Source: Sphingomonas ginsengisoli An et al. 2013 (GTDB lineage: Bacteria; Pseudomonadota; Alphaproteobacteria; Sphingomonadales; Sphingomonadaceae). From it: 64,000 nt of DNA. The first letter of the stretch is position 1, and the number at the start of each line of letters is the position of its first letter. Under the pieces are notes generated by a model that was not told the origin of the DNA, ran no database searches, and saw nothing but the letters and a program-made list of their open reading frames with translations. Positions 16,218 to 26,000 of the stretch are shown here, piece by piece. The stretch is taken from contig NZ_CP045434.1 of NCBI RefSeq assembly GCF_009363895.1, forward strand, positions 806,001 to 870,000, in the 5' to 3' direction. A program made the translations under genes and the position numbers.

Positions 16218-18895
16218 GCCGCGCCGTCGCTCATGCGGACCAGCGTAGCGTCGGGAAACCGAAGGGTGAAGCGCGCGCCGGGCGCGTCCGCGTTATTGCG
16301 GGCGGACACCTCGATTCCCATCGCCCCGGCAAATCCCTTGACGATCGCCAGGCCCAGCCCCGTCCCGCCCTTGCGGTCGGAGCCCTCGAGCCGGACGAAG
16401 GTCTCGAACACGCGCTGCTCGTCGCCCGGCGCCAGCCCCGTCCCGGCATCGACGACGGCGAGGCGAACCGCGCCGGGCTCGCGCTCGGCGACGATCCCGA
16501 TGGGAGCCTCGGCCGCCGAGAATTTGGCGGCATTCTCGAGGAGGTTGACGAGGCACTGGTGAAGCAGTTGCGGATCGACCCGCACCAGCGGCAGGTCGGG
16601 CGGGATCGTCACCCTTAGCGGATGGGAAGCGAGTTCCGGGCGGAGGTCGTCAGCCGCGCCTGCCACCGCCTCGGTGAGGTCGACCGGAGCGAGCTTGAGC
16701 CGGAGCCCGCCCGCCTCCACCCGCACCATATCGAGCAAATTGCCGACGAACCGGCTCAGTCGCTCGCTCTGGCTTTCGATCTCGCTGAGCAGCGCAAGAT
16801 CGCTTCGCCCCTGCTTCTTGAGCGCGTCGAGCGCGGCGATGATGGTCGTCAGCGGTGTGCGCAGATCGTGGCTGACCGACGACAGCAGCGCGCCTCGCAG
16901 CCGGTCGCGTTCGCGCAGCTGGGCAACGGCCGCCATTTCTTCCGCCAGGCCGATTCGTTCCTGAGCCAGCCCCGCCTGGTCGATGAAGCTGAGCAAGAAG
17001 GGCGTCTGGTCGGCGCGGACCGGATCGGCACCGTCGCCGCGGGCGATCCCGACGACCCCGAGCGCCCGCCCGCCCGAGCGCAAGGGATAGAACAGCCATT
17101 CGGCGGCGGCGAGCGTCCCCGAGGCGCGGCCAGTCGGCTCGCCATGGTCGAGCGCCCACTCGGCCGCCGCCTCGTCGATCGTGCCGAGGCTGGCGTCGGG
17201 CGGGACAGCGGCGACTACCTCCAGCGCGCTTCGCCCGCGCCTGAGGAAGATGGTGTTGACGTCGAACTGGCGCGCGACCTCGCCGCACAGCGTCTGGCCG
17301 AGTTCCTGCGGAGTGGTGAGTCCGGCAAGCGTTCGGGCGAAGCTGGCGAGCGCGGCATTGCGCCCCGAACTGCGCGCCGCGATGTCGGCCTCGACCCGGA
17401 CCCGCGCCGCCAGCTGGCTGGTCACCACTGCCACGCCGATGAACACCACCAGGGTCAGGACGTTCTCGGGATCCTGGATGGTGAAGGTGTAGCGTGGCGG
17501 GAGGAAGAAGAAGTTGTAGGCGAGCGCCGAGCACAGGCCGGTGAAGACCCCGGTCTTCCAGCCGTACCAGCTCGCCGCGGCGAGCACCGGGACAAGGTAG
17601 ACCAAGGCGACATTGGTAAGACCGCCGAAGGCGTCGGCGGCGATTGCCACGCCAGTGAAAAGTGCGACCAGCAGCAGCGACAGGAGATAGCTAAGCGGGC
17701 TGCCCCATGAGGTCGGCGATCGCTTGCGCGAAGCCCGTGCCGTCGCGGTGTCCCCTTCCCCGTCCATCGGCAGCACATGAACCGCGACCCCGGGCGTCTC
17801 GCGCACCAGCCGATCGACGACCGAGCCGTGGCGCAGCTCAAACCAGCGCGAGCGAGCCGACTTGCCGACCACGAGCTGGGTCGCGCGGACCTCGGCCATG
17901 AACGACTGAAGCCCGTCGACCACACGCGAGGCGGCGATGCTGCCGACCGTCGCGCCGAGCTGGGTGGCGAGCTGAAGGTTGTCGGACAGCCGTTGGCGGT
18001 CGGCATCGCTGAAGCCGAGCGAGCGCGGGGTCTCGACATAGACCGCGCTCCACGGCGCGCGCTGGGCGTCGGCGAGGCGCTTGGCGGCGCGAATGAGCGC
18101 GCCCGCGCCGGGCAACTCGCTGACCGCGACCACGATCCGTTCTCCCGCCGCCCAATTGCCCGCCAGCGCATGGGCACGGACATAGTCGAGCATTTGCGCA
18201 TCGACCGCCTGTGCCGCCCGGCGCAGCGCCAGCTCGCGCAGAGCCGAAAGGTTGGACTTGGAGAAGAAGTGGCTGAGCGCCCGGGTTGCCTCGGCGGGGA
18301 CATAGACCTTGCCGGCCTTGAGCCGCTCGATCAGCTCGTCGGGCGGAATGTCGACCAGCTCGATCTCGGCCTGCTCGACGATCCGGTCAGGCACGGTCTC
18401 GCGCACGCGGACCTTGGTGAACGAGGCGACGACGTCGTTGAGGCTTTCGATGTGCTGGACGTTGAGGGTGGAATAGACATCGATCCCGGCGGCGAGCAGT
18501 TCCTCGACATCCTGCCAGCGCTTGGGATGGCGGCAGCCCGGTGCGTTGGTGTGGGCGAGCTCGTCGACCAGCGCGAGCGCCGGACGCCTGGCGAGAACCG
18601 CATCGAGATCGAGTTCGGCGAGGGTGCGGCCCTGATAGTCGATCGACTTCTTCGGGATGACGGGGAGGTCGCGGGTCAGCGCCTCTGTCTCGGCCCGGCC
18701 GTGGGTCTCGACCACCGCGATGACGACATCACTGCCGTCGCGGCGGCGGGCTTGGCCCTCGCTCAACATCTCATAAGTCTTGCCGACCCCGGGCGCCGCG
18801 CCAAGGAACAGCTTGAGCCGGCCGCGCCCCTCCTGTGCCGCCACGCGCAGCAGCGCGTCGGGTGATGGTCGGGGGGTGTCGGACCGGGCGCTCAC
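16214..18895 (-). CDS. kdpD: osmosensitive K+ channel sensor histidine kinase KdpD
   Basis: KdpD senses K+ limitation and phosphorylates KdpE. The 893-aa product has the N-terminal KdpD domain with Walker A GAAPGVGKT, a universal-stress-like domain (about 250-375), a four-helix DUF4118 membrane region (about 400-500), a GAF region, and HisKA/HATPase domains with phospho-acceptor H676 in SSVSHDLRTPL. Later kinase boxes are NLLENAAKF, DAGTGLAPG and GGTGLGLAI. The start is GTG, overlapping the kdpC stop. Length matches E. coli KdpD. A separate kinase-less DUF4118 protein lies at the front of the same operon. Confidence 0.97.
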   Translation of the reverse strand: MSARSDTPRPSPDALLRVAAQEGRGRLKLFLGAAPGVGKTYEMLSEGQARRRDGSDVVIAVVETHGRAETEALTRDLPVIPKKSIDYQGRTLAELDLDAVLARRPALALVDELAHTNAPGCRHPKRWQDVEELLAAGIDVYSTLNVQHIESLNDVVASFTKVRVRETVPDRIVEQAEIELVDIPPDELIERLKAGKVYVPAEATRALSHFFSKSNLSALRELALRRAAQAVDAQMLDYVRAHALAGNWAAGERIVVAVSELPGAGALIRAAKRLADAQRAPWSAVYVETPRSLGFSDADRQRLSDNLQLATQLGATVGSIAASRVVDGLQSFMAEVRATQLVVGKSARSRWFELRHGSVVDRLVRETPGVAVHVLPMDGEGDTATARASRKRSPTSWGSPLSYLLSLLLVALFTGVAIAADAFGGLTNVALVYLVPVLAAASWYGWKTGVFTGLCSALAYNFFFLPPRYTFTIQDPENVLTLVVFIGVAVVTSQLAARVRVEADIAARSSGRNAALASFARTLAGLTTPQELGQTLCGEVARQFDVNTIFLRRGRSALEVVAAVPPDASLGTIDEAAAEWALDHGEPTGRASGTLAAAEWLFYPLRSGGRALGVVGIARGDGADPVRADQTPFLLSFIDQAGLAQERIGLAEEMAAVAQLRERDRLRGALLSSVSHDLRTPLTTIIAALDALKKQGRSDLALLSEIESQSERLSRFVGNLLDMVRVEAGGLRLKLAPVDLTEAVAGAADDLRPELASHPLRVTIPPDLPLVRVDPQLLHQCLVNLLENAAKFSAAEAPIGIVAEREPGAVRLAVVDAGTGLAPGDEQRVFETFVRLEGSDRKGGTGLGLAIVKGFAGAMGIEVSARNNADAPGARFTLRFPDATLVRMSDGAA

Positions 18896-19482
18896 TGGCC
18901 CGGTTGTGCGCCGCGGGAATCGAGTTGTCGATTGAGCGCGAGCACGTTGAGGTGCGGTTCACCGAGCAGGCCAAGCGTACCGGGCACCGTCGCAGCCGCG
19001 ATCAGCGCGCGCACGGCTTCGACCGGCATCCCGCGCGCGGCAGCGACCCGCGGCGCCTGCGCCATGGCATTAGCGGGCGAGATGTCGGGGTCGAGGCCTG
19101 AGCCCGAAGCCGTGACGAGGTCGGCCGGGATCGGCCCGGTGATCCCGGCCGCGCGCGCTTCCTGAATGCGGCCGCGGATGTTGTCGGCCAGCGCCTTCGA
19201 AGTCGGCCCGAGGTTCGAGCCCGAGGAGGCCGACGCGTCATAGCCGGCTCCCGCCGCCGACGGTCGCGGATGAAAATAGCGCGGCGCCGCAAAGTCCTGC
19301 CCGATCAGCGCCGAGCCGACGATCCGGTCACCGTCGCGCACCAGGCTGCCGTTGGCCTGGGCGGGCAAGGCCAATTGCGCGACGCCGGTCACCGTCAGCG
19401 GATAGACGAGCCCGGTGAGGATGGTGAGAAGCAAGAGGAGGACGAACGCCGGACGAAGCGCGGTCTTGAGATCGGTGCCCAT
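18892..19482 (-). CDS. kdpC: K+-transporting ATPase subunit KdpC
   Basis: KdpC is the single-pass subunit that assists ATP binding by KdpB. The 196-aa product has one N-terminal transmembrane helix (about 10-32), then periplasmic KdpC motifs: FHPRPSAAGAGYDASASSGSNLGPTS, SGSGLDPDISPANAMAQAPRVA and LGLLGEPHLNVLALN. A GGAG ribosome-binding site precedes the ATG. It is 11 bp from kdpB and overlaps kdpD by 4 bp. Confidence 0.97.
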   Translation of the reverse strand: MGTDLKTALRPAFVLLLLLTILTGLVYPLTVTGVAQLALPAQANGSLVRDGDRIVGSALIGQDFAAPRYFHPRPSAAGAGYDASASSGSNLGPTSKALADNIRGRIQEARAAGITGPIPADLVTASGSGLDPDISPANAMAQAPRVAAARGMPVEAVRALIAAATVPGTLGLLGEPHLNVLALNRQLDSRGAQPGQ

Positions 19483-19493
19483 GATGTTCTCCT

Positions 19494-21530
19494 TCAGGCG
19501 AGGCCGAGGCCGCTGACGGCCAGGTCGATGAGCTTGATACCGATGAACGGCGCGACGAGGCCGCCGACGCCATAGACGGCGAGGTTGCGGCGGAGGATCT
19601 CGCCCGCCGGCCCGGGCCGGTAAGTCACGCCCTTGAGCGCGAGCGGGACGAGCAGCGGAATGATCAGCGCGTTGAAGATGATCGCCGACAGGATCGCGCT
19701 GTTCGAGCTGTGCAGCCCCATCACGTTGAGGACGCTTAGCGCGGGATAGAGGATGACGAAGATCGCCGGGATGATCGCGAAATATTTGGCGACGTCGTTG
19801 GCGACCGAGAAAGTGGTCAGCGCGCCGCGCGTCATCAGCAACTGCTTGCCGAGCCCGACGACCTCGATGAGCTTGGTCGGGTCGCTGTCGAGGTCGACCA
19901 TGTTGCCCGCCTCGCGCGCGGCCTGGGTGCCGGTGTTCATGGTCAGCCCGACATCGGCTTGCGCCAGCGCGGGCGCGTCGTTGGTGCCGTCACCGCACAT
20001 CGCCACCAGCCGCCCGCCGGTCTGCTCGCGGCGAATGAGAGCGAGCTTGTCCTCCGGGGTTGCCTCGGCAAGGAAATCGTCGACCCCGGCTTCGGCAGCG
20101 ATCGCCGCGGCGGTAAGGGGGTTGTCGCCGGTGATCATCACCGTGCGGATGCCCATGGTCCGCAGTTGAGCGAAGCGCTCACGCATCCCGGACTTGAGGA
20201 TGTCCTTGAGCTGGAGCACGCCGAGCAGTCGACCGTTGCGTGCCACCGCCAACGGCGTGCCCCCGGCGCGGCCGATGGCGGCGGCGAGCGCTTGCAATTC
20301 GGTCACCGCCCCGCCGCCCGCAGCGCCGCCGACCTCTTTAAGGATTGAATCCACCGCCCCTTTCTGGATCAGCAGGTCGGCGGTCTTCAGGCCCGAGATG
20401 CGGGTCTGGGCGGTGAATGGGACGACCTCGGCCCCTTCCGGCATGCCCTGGTCGGCGACCCCATAACGTTCGCGCGCCAAAGCGACGATCGAGCGGCCTT
20501 CGGGGGTCTCGTCGGCCAAGCTCGACAGATAGGCGGCTTCGGCCAACTCCCGCTCGCTCACGCCAGGCAACGGCTTGAACTCGGTCGCATGGCGGTCGCC
20601 GATGGTGACGGTGCCGGTCTTGTCGAGCAGCATGACGTCGATGTCGCCTGCCGCCTCGACCGCGCGGCCCGACTTGGCGAGCACGTTGAAGCGAACCAGC
20701 CGGTCCATCCCGGCAATTCCGATCGCCGACAACAGCGCCGCGATGGTGGTCGGGATGAGCGTGATGAGCAGCGCGGCGAGCAGCGGCACCGGGATGCTGC
20801 CCCCGGCATAGGCCGCAAAACCCGGAATGGTCGCCACCGCGATCAGGAAGATGATCGTCAGCCCGACCAGCAGGATGGTCAGCGCGACCTCATTGGGGGT
20901 CTTCTGGCGCTCGGCGCCTTCGACCAGCGCAATCATCCGGTCGAGGAAGCCCTGCCCCGGCTCCTGGGTGACGCGGACCTTGATCCAGTCGGAGATGACG
21001 CGGGTGCCTGCGGTCACCGCCGACCGGTCGCCGCCACCCTCGCGGATGACGGGCGCGGACTCACCAGTGATCGCGGCCTCGTTGACCGAGGCGACCCCGC
21101 CGACGACGTCGCCGTCGGCCGGGATGAGGTCGCCCGTTTCGACCAGCACTAGGTCGCCGGCGCGCAGCTGCGCGGCGGGGACGACCCGGGTGTCGTTGCC
21201 CTTGATGAGCTTGGCGCTCAATTGCGACTTGGTGTCGCGGAGCGAGGCGGCCTGCGCCTTGCCACGCCCTTCCGCCAGCGCCTCGGCAAAATTGCCGAAC
21301 AGCACCGTCAGCCACAGCCAGAACACCAGCTGCAGCTGGAAGCCAAGGCTCGCGGTCCAGGCGCCGGCGGCCATCAGCACCGTAAGCAGCAGGGCGACCA
21401 CCGCGGTGGTGAACATCACCGGATTGCGGACGAGCTGGCGCGGGTCGAGCTTGCGGAACGACTGGCCGATCGCGGGAACGATCAGGACCCGGCTGAAGAT
21501 CGAGACTTGGGTGCGCTCGGAACGGGGCAC
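19494..21530 (-). CDS. kdpB: K+-transporting P-type ATPase KdpB
   Basis: KdpB is the P-type ATPase subunit that energises K+ import through KdpA. The 678-aa product has the phosphorylation site D303 in LLDKTGT, the actuator TGES at 155-158, the N-domain, the hinge [10 protein letters not shown] and about seven transmembrane helices. The start used is GTG with AAGGA about 12 bases upstream; no better ATG fits the conserved N-terminal segment. Length matches the family. Confidence 0.97.
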   Translation of the reverse strand: MPRSERTQVSIFSRVLIVPAIGQSFRKLDPRQLVRNPVMFTTAVVALLLTVLMAAGAWTASLGFQLQLVFWLWLTVLFGNFAEALAEGRGKAQAASLRDTKSQLSAKLIKGNDTRVVPAAQLRAGDLVLVETGDLIPADGDVVGGVASVNEAAITGESAPVIREGGGDRSAVTAGTRVISDWIKVRVTQEPGQGFLDRMIALVEGAERQKTPNEVALTILLVGLTIIFLIAVATIPGFAAYAGGSIPVPLLAALLITLIPTTIAALLSAIGIAGMDRLVRFNVLAKSGRAVEAAGDIDVMLLDKTGTVTIGDRHATEFKPLPGVSERELAEAAYLSSLADETPEGRSIVALARERYGVADQGMPEGAEVVPFTAQTRISGLKTADLLIQKGAVDSILKEVGGAAGGGAVTELQALAAAIGRAGGTPLAVARNGRLLGVLQLKDILKSGMRERFAQLRTMGIRTVMITGDNPLTAAAIAAEAGVDDFLAEATPEDKLALIRREQTGGRLVAMCGDGTNDAPALAQADVGLTMNTGTQAAREAGNMVDLDSDPTKLIEVVGLGKQLLMTRGALTTFSVANDVAKYFAIIPAIFVILYPALSVLNVMGLHSSNSAILSAIIFNALIIPLLVPLALKGVTYRPGPAGEILRRNLAVYGVGGLVAPFIGIKLIDLAVSGLGLA

Positions 21531-21545
21531 GGTTTTTTGCGATCC

Positions 21546-23264
21546 TTAAAAGAGCTGGCCGCGGAGCATCGCCAGCTGGTCGGCGACGGGGCCGAGGGCG
21601 AGTGCGGGCAGGAAGGTCAGGCCACCGAGGATCAAGATTAGCCCGACCAGCAGGCCGACCCACAGCCCGCCCGTCGTCGGGAATGAGCCCGGACCGTCGG
21701 GATGGCTGGTCTTGGCGGCGAGCGATCCGGCGATGGCAAGCGCGGGAACGATCATGAAGAAACGGCCGACGAACATCGCTAGCGCCAAGGTGCCCGACCA
21801 AAACGGATTGGACGCTGTCAGGCCCGCGAAAGCGGAGCCATTATTCCCGGTCGCCGAGCTGAACGCGTAAAGCATCTCGCTAGTCCCGTGGGGGCCCTTG
21901 TTGAGGAGACCCTCGAGGCCTTGCGGCAGAACCGAGGCGAGTGCTGTCAGCCCGAGGATCATCAGCGGCAGGACCGCGATGGCGAGCACCGCCAGCTTGA
22001 CCTCACGCCCTTCGATCTTCTTTCCGACATATTCGGGGGTGCGGCCAACCATCAGCCCGGCGACGAAGATCGCCAGGATGGCGAACAGCAGGAAGCCGTA
22101 GAGCCCGGCCCCGACCCCGCCGACGACGATTTCACCCAGCTGGATATTGAACATCGGGATGAGTCCGCCCAGCGGCGTGAAGCTGTCGTGCATCGCGTTG
22201 ACCGCGCCGCACGAGGCGTCGGTGGTGACGGTCGCGAACAGGGCGGAGGCGGCGGTGCCGAAGCGGACTTCCTTGCCCTCCATGTTGCCGGAGGCGGCAT
22301 CGACGCCGAGCGCGTTGTGGATGGGGTTGCCGGCGCTTTCGGCGACGTAGGTCGCGGCGGCGCCCCCGCTCATCAGGATCATCATCGCGGCGAGGATCGC
22401 CCAACCCTGGCGCGGATTGCCGACGGCTTTGCCGAAGGTCCAGGTGAGCCCGGCGCCGAGTGCGAAGATCGACAGCATCTGGATGAAATTGCTGAGGTCC
22501 CCGGGGTTTTCGAACGGGTGCGCGGCATTGGCATTGAAGAAACCGCCGCCGTTAGTACCGAGCATCTTGATCGCGACCTGCGAGGCAACCGGACCCAGCG
22601 CGATCACCTGGCGCGCGCCTTCCAGCGTGGTCGCGGTAACCGAGCCGGCCAGCGTCTGCGGCACGCCCAGCGCGACCAGGATCAGCGCATAGACCAGGCA
22701 CAGCGGAAGCAGCAGGTAGAGCGTCACCCGGACAAGGTCGGCCCAGAAATTGCCGATACCGGCCGCCTCGCGCCGGCTGAATCCACGAATCAACGCAAAG
22801 GCGATGGCGATCCCGGTCGCCGCGGAAAGGAAGTTATGCACTGCCAGCGCGGCCATCTGGGTGAGGTTCGACATGGTCGCCTCGCCCGAATAGCTCTGCC
22901 AATTGGTGTTGGTGATGAAACTCACCGCGGTGTTGAAGGCGACCGGCGCCGGCACACCCGCAAACCCTTGCGGATTGAGCGGCAAGTAAAATTGCAGTCG
23001 CTCAATCGCATAAGTCAGGAGAATGCCGAGCAGGCTGAACAGCAGCAAGGCGACGGCATAGCCGCGCCACCCCTGCTCGCGTTCCGGATCGATCCCGCCG
23101 GCGCGATAGAGCAGCCGTTCGACCGGCGCCAAAAAACTCAGCCCGCGCGGAACGCGACCCTCAAGCAGCGCGAATAGCAAGGCGCCGAACGGCTTCGCCA
23201 TGGCGAAGGTCAGGGTGACGAACAGGGCGATCAGCGCCCAGCCGTGGAGTGTGGTGTTGGCCAT
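21546..23264 (-). CDS. kdpA: K+-transporting ATPase channel subunit KdpA
   Basis: KdpA is the K+-selective channel-like subunit derived from the SKT superfamily. The 572-aa product has about ten membrane helices and the filter-loop segments [54 protein letters not shown] and [14 protein letters not shown]. It starts 1 bp after the kdpF stop and is followed by kdpB after 15 bp. Confidence 0.97.
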   Translation of the reverse strand: MANTTLHGWALIALFVTLTFAMAKPFGALLFALLEGRVPRGLSFLAPVERLLYRAGGIDPEREQGWRGYAVALLLFSLLGILLTYAIERLQFYLPLNPQGFAGVPAPVAFNTAVSFITNTNWQSYSGEATMSNLTQMAALAVHNFLSAATGIAIAFALIRGFSRREAAGIGNFWADLVRVTLYLLLPLCLVYALILVALGVPQTLAGSVTATTLEGARQVIALGPVASQVAIKMLGTNGGGFFNANAAHPFENPGDLSNFIQMLSIFALGAGLTWTFGKAVGNPRQGWAILAAMMILMSGGAAATYVAESAGNPIHNALGVDAASGNMEGKEVRFGTAASALFATVTTDASCGAVNAMHDSFTPLGGLIPMFNIQLGEIVVGGVGAGLYGFLLFAILAIFVAGLMVGRTPEYVGKKIEGREVKLAVLAIAVLPLMILGLTALASVLPQGLEGLLNKGPHGTSEMLYAFSSATGNNGSAFAGLTASNPFWSGTLALAMFVGRFFMIVPALAIAGSLAAKTSHPDGPGSFPTTGGLWVGLLVGLILILGGLTFLPALALGPVADQLAMLRGQLF

Positions 23265-23265
23265 G

Positions 23266-23355
23266 TCAGAAGCGCTCCGGCCGGGCGAGCACGGCGATGA
23301 GATAGATGAGCAGGCCGACCGCGGTCAGCGCACCGAGGACAAGTTCGAGAGTCAT
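23266..23355 (-). CDS. kdpF: K+-transporting ATPase small subunit KdpF
   Basis: A 29-aa single-helix peptide ([20 protein letters not shown] then AVLARPERF) with the classic KdpF ending of Tyr-Leu, Ala-Leu and RPERF. It stabilises the KdpFABC complex. Its ATG overlaps the stop of the preceding 33-aa ORF (ATGA) and its stop is one base from the kdpA ATG. Confidence 0.92.
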   Translation of the reverse strand: MTLELVLGALTAVGLLIYLIAVLARPERF

Positions 23356-23453
23356 GCGCCGCGCTCCGGGCGGTCGTCGCCGAGCAGGCGGACGTAGATC
23401 AAGGCGGCCGCGGTCAGCGCGAGCGCGAAGGTAAGCCAGAGGACATCGGCCAT
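23352..23453 (-). CDS. 33-aa membrane peptide upstream of kdpF
   Basis: An ATG-initiated ORF encodes MADVLWLTFALALTAAALIY followed by [13 protein letters not shown], one transmembrane helix with a charged C-terminal tail. The stop overlaps the kdpF start. It resembles KdpF in size and topology but lacks the KdpF ending pattern. I recall similar unnamed peptides in front of kdpF in other alphaproteobacteria. It may be an additional small subunit or a duplicated KdpF. Confidence 0.7.
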   Translation of the reverse strand: MADVLWLTFALALTAAALIYVRLLGDDRPERGA

Positions 23454-23471
23454 GACGGCGCTCCTTGTTGG

Positions 23472-24746
23472 TCAGAAGATGATCCCGGCCTCGACAAGGC
23501 CGCGGACCTGCGAACGGTGGGAGAGATCGGCGCCGAGCCCGAAGCCGGGCGCCACCTTGGCGGCGCGCACCAGCGACGCCTCGGGCCGGACGAAGAAGAT
23601 GCCGTGCTGCCAGGTCGGGGTGACGGTCAGTGACCAGGCGCTGCTGCCCGGCCCGTAGACCAGACTCGGCGCGCCATTGGCGGCGCTGCCGGTCGACTTG
23701 ATCCACTCGGCGCGGGCCGCGACCGCGAACCGGCTGCTCAGGCTATATTTGCCGAGCAATGCGGCGCCGTAGGTCGATACGCTGTGGGCGATGCCGAGCA
23801 CCGGATCGGCCGGGATATGCCCGACCTGGACATAGGGCTGGAGCGTCAACTTCCCCGCGGTGTGGGTCCAGCTCAGAAAATAGAGCTGCCCGTTGTTGAG
23901 GACGGTCGGCGTGGCGAAACTCGCCTTGGTGGTGCGGCCGAGGTTGGCGGCGAGCCCCAGCGTGACGCTGTCGGTCGGGGACGCGGCGTAGCCGATCGTG
24001 CCCGACAGCCAGTTGTAGCGCTTGGAATAATAGCCGTCGGTCAGCGCCACCGAGATGCTTAGCCTGCCGGCCGAGACATTGGTCTGGACGCCGCGGTTGA
24101 TCGTGCTGGTCTGGTTGAACAGCAGTCCGCGCTCGACGTTGAAATTCTGGAACGAGAACGCGTTCTCGGCCCCTTGCAGCGTGTAGAGCTTGCCAATCTG
24201 CAGGCTGAAATGGTCGCTTGGAACCAGCTTCACATAAGCGACCGGGACCAGCCCGTAAGTGTCGCGGCTGTAGCGGCGCGCGCCGATTAGCGGAGTGCCC
24301 AATGTCGGGATCGAATAGCCGCCAACCTGGGCGTAGAATTGCACCGGCCCCTCGGTCGACTGGACGATCAGTTGGCCATTGGTGAGCAGCCCACGGTCGT
24401 GGCGGTCGCCGGGTGATGGATCGGACTGGACTGAGCCGAGGACACTGACGACCCCGCTGATCCCGATCGGCCCGAGTGGACCGCCGTCCACCAGCAACGG
24501 CTTGGGGTTGAGCGTGAGCGGGCCAGTCAATGAGGGGCCAAGGACAGGCGGCGGTGTGGCGGGTTCGGACGCCGGCAGGGTGCTTTGCTCGGCCGTCTGC
24601 GCCTGCGCCGCACTCGGCAGCAGCGGAAAGGCCAAAGCAAGGACCGTTCCGACGACGGCAGTCGTCAGGTGGCCGGCGCGCGGCGCAGGCTTCATATCGC
24701 GCATCGGACGAACGCTGGTCGGACAGAAAGTGACGAGGGCAGGCAT
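23472..24746 (-). CDS. outer-membrane beta-barrel protein in kdp operon
   Basis: This is a predicted outer-membrane barrel of the porin-2/OmpL-like type. It has a signal peptide ending PLLPSAAQAQ, a Pro-rich linker, then alternating amphipathic strands and a terminal Phe (EAGIIF), the outer-membrane signature. The start at 24746 has GGAG spaced well upstream; alternatives at 24704 and 24695 would give a shorter signal region. It lies directly upstream of the small kdp subunits on the same strand, with a putative KdpE box about 96 bp before its start. That suggests an outer-membrane route for K+ or osmotic response. Specificity is unknown. Confidence 0.8.
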   Translation of the reverse strand: MPALVTFCPTSVRPMRDMKPAPRAGHLTTAVVGTVLALAFPLLPSAAQAQTAEQSTLPASEPATPPPVLGPSLTGPLTLNPKPLLVDGGPLGPIGISGVVSVLGSVQSDPSPGDRHDRGLLTNGQLIVQSTEGPVQFYAQVGGYSIPTLGTPLIGARRYSRDTYGLVPVAYVKLVPSDHFSLQIGKLYTLQGAENAFSFQNFNVERGLLFNQTSTINRGVQTNVSAGRLSISVALTDGYYSKRYNWLSGTIGYAASPTDSVTLGLAANLGRTTKASFATPTVLNNGQLYFLSWTHTAGKLTLQPYVQVGHIPADPVLGIAHSVSTYGAALLGKYSLSSRFAVAARAEWIKSTGSAANGAPSLVYGPGSSAWSLTVTPTWQHGIFFVRPEASLVRAAKVAPGFGLGADLSHRSQVRGLVEAGIIF

Positions 24747-24841
24747 GGCGAGCTTCTCCACCGGGCGGCCCACGCCGCCGGTCGGATGCTCCCTTAGGCC
24801 GCGCGCCCGTAAGCGTGCGCGAGCGAAGCGCGGTGTTCCGG

Positions 24842-24857
24842 ATAAGAATGGCATAAG
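24842..24857 (-). promoter_or_regulatory. putative KdpE box 1 (CTTAT-N6-CTTAT)
   Basis: On the minus strand the sequence is CTTATGCCATTCTTAT: two CTTAT half-sites with an 11-bp period, as expected for tandem binding by an OmpR-family regulator. It begins just after the stop of the DUF4118 gene and lies about 96 bp before the barrel gene. A second copy of the same design precedes the DUF4118 gene. Confidence 0.55.
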
Positions 24858-24859
24858 GA

Positions 24860-25687
24860 TCAGGCCGCTTGTCCGAGGGGGGCCGGCGCGGACCCGCGAA
24901 CGCGGCTGAGCGCCAGCGCGACCTGGTCAAGCAGGCTGTCGAGCAGGAGCCGCTGATCGTCGCCGACGGGCGGCGCGCCGTCGTCACGAGCGAGGCCAAG
25001 CGCAGCGACCGGCTCACGACCGTCCCCGACCGGAAAGAACGTCCAGTCGGCGGGGTTTAGCCGCGGCGTATCGCGACCGGCGGCTTCACCGCTGCGCAGC
25101 GTATGCAGGACCGCCGCAAGGTCGGCCGGCGTGCTCGCCGCCTCGGCTGGACAGACCGACAGCCGGACCGGCTGCGGTGCCCCGCGATAAAGCGCCGCAT
25201 TGCAGCCGAAGATGGTGCTCGCCTCGGCGCAGGCGGCGTCGGCAATTTCGTTCTCGCTGCTCGCCCCGAGCAATCGGCGCGCGAAGCCCGCGATGGTGGC
25301 ATTGCGCGCGGCATGAGCTTCCGCCCGCGCCGCCTCGTTGCGGATCGCGGCGGCGAGCTGGCTGGCGACCAGCGCGACGAGGAACAGCACCACGACGTCG
25401 ACCACATCGGCGGCCGAAGTGATCCGCAGGGTGTGGTAAGGCGCGGTGAAGAAGTAATTATAGGCGAGTGCCGCGCTAACCGCCGCCAGCAACGCCGGCC
25501 ACACCCCGCCCCAAATGGCGGCGGCAAGGACGGCGGGTAGGAACAGCATGTCGACCGCCGCGCTGCCCCATCGGCTCGCTACCGCGAGCGCAACCAGCGT
25601 GGCGAGCGCCACCAGCAACTGACCAAGCGCGATCCCACCGACGGTGGCGAACGGCGAGCGCCTCGGCGCAAACCTCAAAAGGGGCAT
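24860..25687 (-). CDS. KdpD-like sensor module without kinase (DUF4118 + GAF-like)
   Basis: This is a 275-aa protein carrying only the membrane and GAF-like part of KdpD. It has an N-terminal helix, then LPAVLAAAIWGGVWPALLAAV and ALAYNYFFTAPYHTLRI, typical DUF4118 sequence, and a C-terminal GAF-like region ending LLDSLLDQVALALSRVR. No Walker A, universal-stress, HisKA or HATPase domain is present. AAGGAAGG precedes the chosen ATG; a Met 33 bp further upstream is possible. It is first in the kdp operon and may modulate KdpD, but that is inference. Compare KdpD residues of about 400-640, which share the ALAYNFFF-x-P pattern. Confidence 0.85.
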   Translation of the reverse strand: MPLLRFAPRRSPFATVGGIALGQLLVALATLVALAVASRWGSAAVDMLFLPAVLAAAIWGGVWPALLAAVSAALAYNYFFTAPYHTLRITSAADVVDVVVLFLVALVASQLAAAIRNEAARAEAHAARNATIAGFARRLLGASSENEIADAACAEASTIFGCNAALYRGAPQPVRLSVCPAEAASTPADLAAVLHTLRSGEAAGRDTPRLNPADWTFFPVGDGREPVAALGLARDDGAPPVGDDQRLLLDSLLDQVALALSRVRGSAPAPLGQAA

Positions 25688-26000
25688 GGCGGCGGCCTTC
25701 CTTCCCGGTGCGTGCATCACTCACGCTCGCACGGCATCTGGGCTGCATCGCCATCAAGGGTCCATGCGGATCGATATGCGCCGACATTAGGAAAGCATAA
25801 GGAGCGCGGCCGGGAGACGGTCGCGCGAGGCGTTATTGTTGGGGTCGAAGACCAACCGCCTTCCGCGCATCGGTGTGTCGACTAAGCAACAGCCGCCTTC
25901 CATGGGCGCGTCGCCCTAGAGGGGTGCGGAACCTTGCCGAAACCGAGGCTTTGATTGTCGACCGACACGCAAGGGGGATGCCGGCGCCTGCGCGCGCCGG
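25688..26000. promoter_or_regulatory. intergenic region between kdp operon and tamA
   Basis: This 313-bp stretch separates the two divergent operons. I see no ORF or RNA gene in it. The kdp side has the second direct-repeat box (25786-25801). A GACCGACACGCAAGGGGG stretch precedes tamA and could serve as its ribosome-binding region. No clear -35/-10 pair was found for either side. Confidence 0.4.
25786..25801 (-). promoter_or_regulatory. putative KdpE box 2 (CTTAT-N6-CTAAT)
   Basis: Read on the minus strand this is CTTATGCTTTCCTAAT, sharing CCTTATGC, the 11-bp period and most of the second half-site with box 1. It is 99 bp before the DUF4118 gene start, almost the same distance as box 1 from the barrel gene. 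Matching sequence and position make a shared KdpE site likely. Confidence 0.55.

Noticed and set aside
16622-18865. Two long plus-strand ORFs across kdpD
   Set aside because: Antisense shadows with no recognisable domain; kdpD is complete on the other strand.
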